A stretch of DNA of 6,950 nucleotides. It comes from CAYXGE01 sp964464435. GTDB taxonomy: Bacteria; Pseudomonadota; Gammaproteobacteria; Burkholderiales; Methylophilaceae. Under the pieces are notes generated by a model, which saw only the letters and a list, made by a program, of their open reading frames with translations, did not search any database and was not told the origin of the DNA. Positions 5,288 to 6,950 of the stretch are shown here, in pieces; within the stretch, counting starts at the first letter, position 1, and each line of letters begins with the position of its first letter. Where the stretch lies: positions 1 through 6,950 of the forward strand of contig CAYXGE010000094.1 in the NCBI GenBank assembly GCA_964464435.1, given 5' to 3'. Made by a program: the position numbers and the translations under genes.

Positions 5288-6130
5288 ATGTTTGAATTTA
5301 CGTTATTTTTGGTGTTTGTCGCCATTATTTTGGCGGTAAAAGGCATACGCATTATTCCACAGGGTGAAGAATGGGTTGTGGAGCGTTTGGGCAAGTTTGC
5401 TGGCGTGTTAGAGCCAGGCTTGCATGTGATTAATCCTATTTTTAGTAGCATTAGCTACAAAGTGACCACCAAAGATATTATTTTAGATGTGCCAGAACAA
5501 GAAGTGATTACACGAGATAATGCAGTGATTTTGGCGAATGCCGTCGCGTTTATTAAAGTGACTAATATTGAACGTGCAGTCTACGGTATTGAAAACTTTA
5601 GAGAAGGTATGCGTAATATGGTGCAAACCAGCTTGCGCTCTATTATTGGCGGCATGGATTTAAATCAGGCCTTAACTTCGCGTGACCGTATTAAAGCGGA
5701 ACTCAAAGAAAACATTTCAGATGAAGCTAGTGATTGGGGTTTAACTGTTAAATCTGTAGAAATTCAAGACATTAAACCATCGGCCAATATGCAACACGCC
5801 ATGGAGCAACAAGCCAGCGCAGAGCGCGAGCGCGTGGCCGTAGTAACGCGTGCAGAGGGTGATAAACAATCACTTATTTTAAATGCAGAAGCACGCTTAG
5901 AAGCGGCAAGAAAAGATGCAGAGGCACAAATGGTGGCCGCTAAGGCTTCTGCCGAATCTATTAAATTTATTACAGAAGCGGTAAAAGAAAACAACAGCTC
6001 AGCCATGTTCTTGCTGGGTGACCGCTATATTACTGCGTTACAAAAAATGTCTAGCTCAGAAAATAGCAAAATTGTGGTGATGCCGGGAGATTTAGTCGGT
6101 GCGGTAAAAAGCTTGGTTGGTGGAAAATAA
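5288..6130 (+). CDS. qmcA: SPFH/band 7 (stomatin, paraslipin-like) protein, QmcA-like
   Basis: This is a 280-residue protein with one N-terminal membrane segment (about residues 4-18) followed directly by the stomatin/prohibitin domain (about 22-170). It has the signature IPQGEEWVVERLGKF (23-37) and PGLHVINP (43-50), then VPEQEVITRDN (68-78). A charged Ala/Glu-rich coiled coil (about 170-225) includes RAEGDKQS and AEARLEAARKDAEAQ. The C-terminal part (IVVMPGDLVGAVKSL) is typical of the paraslipin group, which includes E. coli QmcA. SPFH proteins oligomerise on the inner membrane and organise membrane domains and proteases such as FtsH. A strong AAGGA lies eight bases before the ATG, and the gene is translated just after the nfeD-like partner. 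Length and motifs are complete. Confidence 0.92.
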   Translation: MFEFTLFLVFVAIILAVKGIRIIPQGEEWVVERLGKFAGVLEPGLHVINPIFSSISYKVTTKDIILDVPEQEVITRDNAVILANAVAFIKVTNIERAVYGIENFREGMRNMVQTSLRSIIGGMDLNQALTSRDRIKAELKENISDEASDWGLTVKSVEIQDIKPSANMQHAMEQQASAERERVAVVTRAEGDKQSLILNAEARLEAARKDAEAQMVAAKASAESIKFITEAVKENNSSAMFLLGDRYITALQKMSSSENSKIVVMPGDLVGAVKSLVGGK

Positions 6131-6163
6131 AGCCTCAAGAATTTAAAAAATATTAAAAGCACC

Positions 6164-6207
6164 TGCCCTGTAGCCCAGTACAAGTGGGGTTACAGCGCAT
6201 GTGTTTT
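6164..6207. terminator. Bidirectional intrinsic terminator between qmcA and moeB
   Basis: An inverted repeat pairs 6164-6176 (TGCCCTGTAGCCC) with 6187-6199 (GGGTTACAGCGCA). There is one C-C mismatch, one G-T wobble and a 10-base loop. On the plus strand it is followed by TGTGTTTT, ending transcription from qmcA. On the minus strand it is followed by a T-rich tract (complement of about 6143-6159), ending transcription from moeB. The position between convergent stop codons supports the call. Confidence 0.7.
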
Positions 6208-6949
6208 AAGCGCAAATAAGGCAATTTGTATCTTTGTTAAACTTAATTTCGCGCCACTGCATACTCAGCGCATCAAGCAACAACAAACGTCCTTGCAAAC
6301 TTTCGCCAATACCCATTAATAGCTTTAAGGTTTCAGCCGCTTGTGCAGTCCCTATCATACCCACCAATGGTGAAAAAACCCCATTTTCAGCGCAACGCAT
6401 CTCCGTTTCAGTACTATGTTCAGGAAACAAACATTGGTAACAAGGGCTATTAGCGTTTCTAAAATCAAACACTGTAATTTGCCCATCAAAGCCAATAGCT
6501 GCGCCCGACACCAACGGCTTTTTTAATTGATGGCAAATGCGGTTAAGCATATTGCGCGTGGCAAGGTTATCAGAACAGTCCATCACCACATTGGCCTCTG
6601 CAACAAGGCCTTGCATACTGGCTTCATTTGACTTTTCTTGAACTGTATTCACCACAACATCTGGATTAATTTCGTAGAGAGTTTGCTGTGCAGACACCGC
6701 TTTATTAATGCCTACAGAAGCGGTAGTGTGAATAATTTGCCGTTGCAGATTGGTTAAATCGACCACGTCAAAATCACAAATGGTTAAAGTACCAACGCCA
6801 GATGCCGCGCAGTATAGAGCGGCTGGAGAACCTAAACCACCTGCACCAACAATCAACACGTGGCTTTTAGTGAGTTTTAATTGGCCTTCATACGCAATTT
6901 GCGGCAACAAAATATGGCGGCTATAACGCAGAAGCTGGTTGTCGTTCAT
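6206..6949 (-). CDS. moeB: MoeB/ThiF family adenylyltransferase (molybdopterin-synthase sulfur carrier activation)
   Basis: This is a complete 247-residue E1-like enzyme that would adenylate the C-terminal glycine of a small sulfur carrier, MoaD for molybdopterin or ThiS for thiamine. The N-terminus RYSRHILLPQI (8-18) is followed by the nucleotide-binding GAGGLG (35-40). By recalled E. coli MoeB numbering, the ATP-site residues are all present: R14 (here R11), D62 (D59), R73 (R70 in NLQRQ), K86 (K83) and D130 (D127 in DCSDN). Zinc cysteines are C170 and C173 (CYQC) plus C243 and C246 (CLIC) at the very end. C186 (RCAENG) matches the conserved cysteine that ThiF uses for thiol transfer. MoeB is preferred over ThiF from overall similarity, but no molybdopterin or thiamine neighbour is in view. 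The ATG ends one base before the window edge, so its ribosome-binding site is not seen. Confidence 0.88.
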   Translation of the reverse strand: MNDNQLLRYSRHILLPQIAYEGQLKLTKSHVLIVGAGGLGSPAALYCAASGVGTLTICDFDVVDLTNLQRQIIHTTASVGINKAVSAQQTLYEINPDVVVNTVQEKSNEASMQGLVAEANVVMDCSDNLATRNMLNRICHQLKKPLVSGAAIGFDGQITVFDFRNANSPCYQCLFPEHSTETEMRCAENGVFSPLVGMIGTAQAAETLKLLMGIGESLQGRLLLLDALSMQWREIKFNKDTNCLICA

Positions 6950-6950
6950 G

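Noticed and set aside
1..6950. CRISPR arrays, insertion sequences, tRNA or rRNA genes
   Set aside because: No regularly spaced repeats, transposase-like proteins, terminal inverted repeats or RNA gene signatures were seen on either strand.

Overview
The window looks like an ordinary chromosomal stretch from a Gram-negative proteobacterium of fairly low GC content, with no mobile elements. A betaproteobacterium, perhaps of the Methylophilaceae type, would fit the protein sequences and base composition, but this is an impression and not a demonstrated assignment.

From left to right, the minus strand carries the first codons of valS (running off the left edge) and a two-gene unit, lemA followed by a GIDE-domain membrane protein with one EF-hand. 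It then carries a two-gene unit of cryptochrome/photolyase family (CPF) proteins, called CPF1 (3091-4695) and CPF2 (1804-3063) here. A 126-bp divergent intergenic region separates CPF1 from the plus-strand pair nfeD-like and qmcA-like. That pair ends at a good bidirectional hairpin terminator, which it shares with a convergent, complete moeB at the right edge.

The membrane genes are two 'stress/envelope' pairs: LemA with GIDE, and an NfeD-like OB-fold protein with a stomatin/SPFH protein. Between them sits the most unusual part, the two tandem CPF genes. CPF1 has the normal order (N-terminal alpha/beta domain, then FAD domain), but the residues expected around the flavin differ from classical photolyase. 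It also has a basic C-terminal tail ending in QKTLF, which resembles a sliding-clamp-binding peptide. CPF2 has classical flavin-site residues but starts directly with the FAD domain. Its last ~125 residues look like the photolyase alpha/beta domain moved to the C-terminus, joined through a Cys-rich motif. The two proteins are therefore complementary in what they keep, and they are probably co-transcribed.

All family assignments come from reading the translated sequence. Comparisons with E. coli PhrB and MoeB numbering were made from memory and should be confirmed by alignment.
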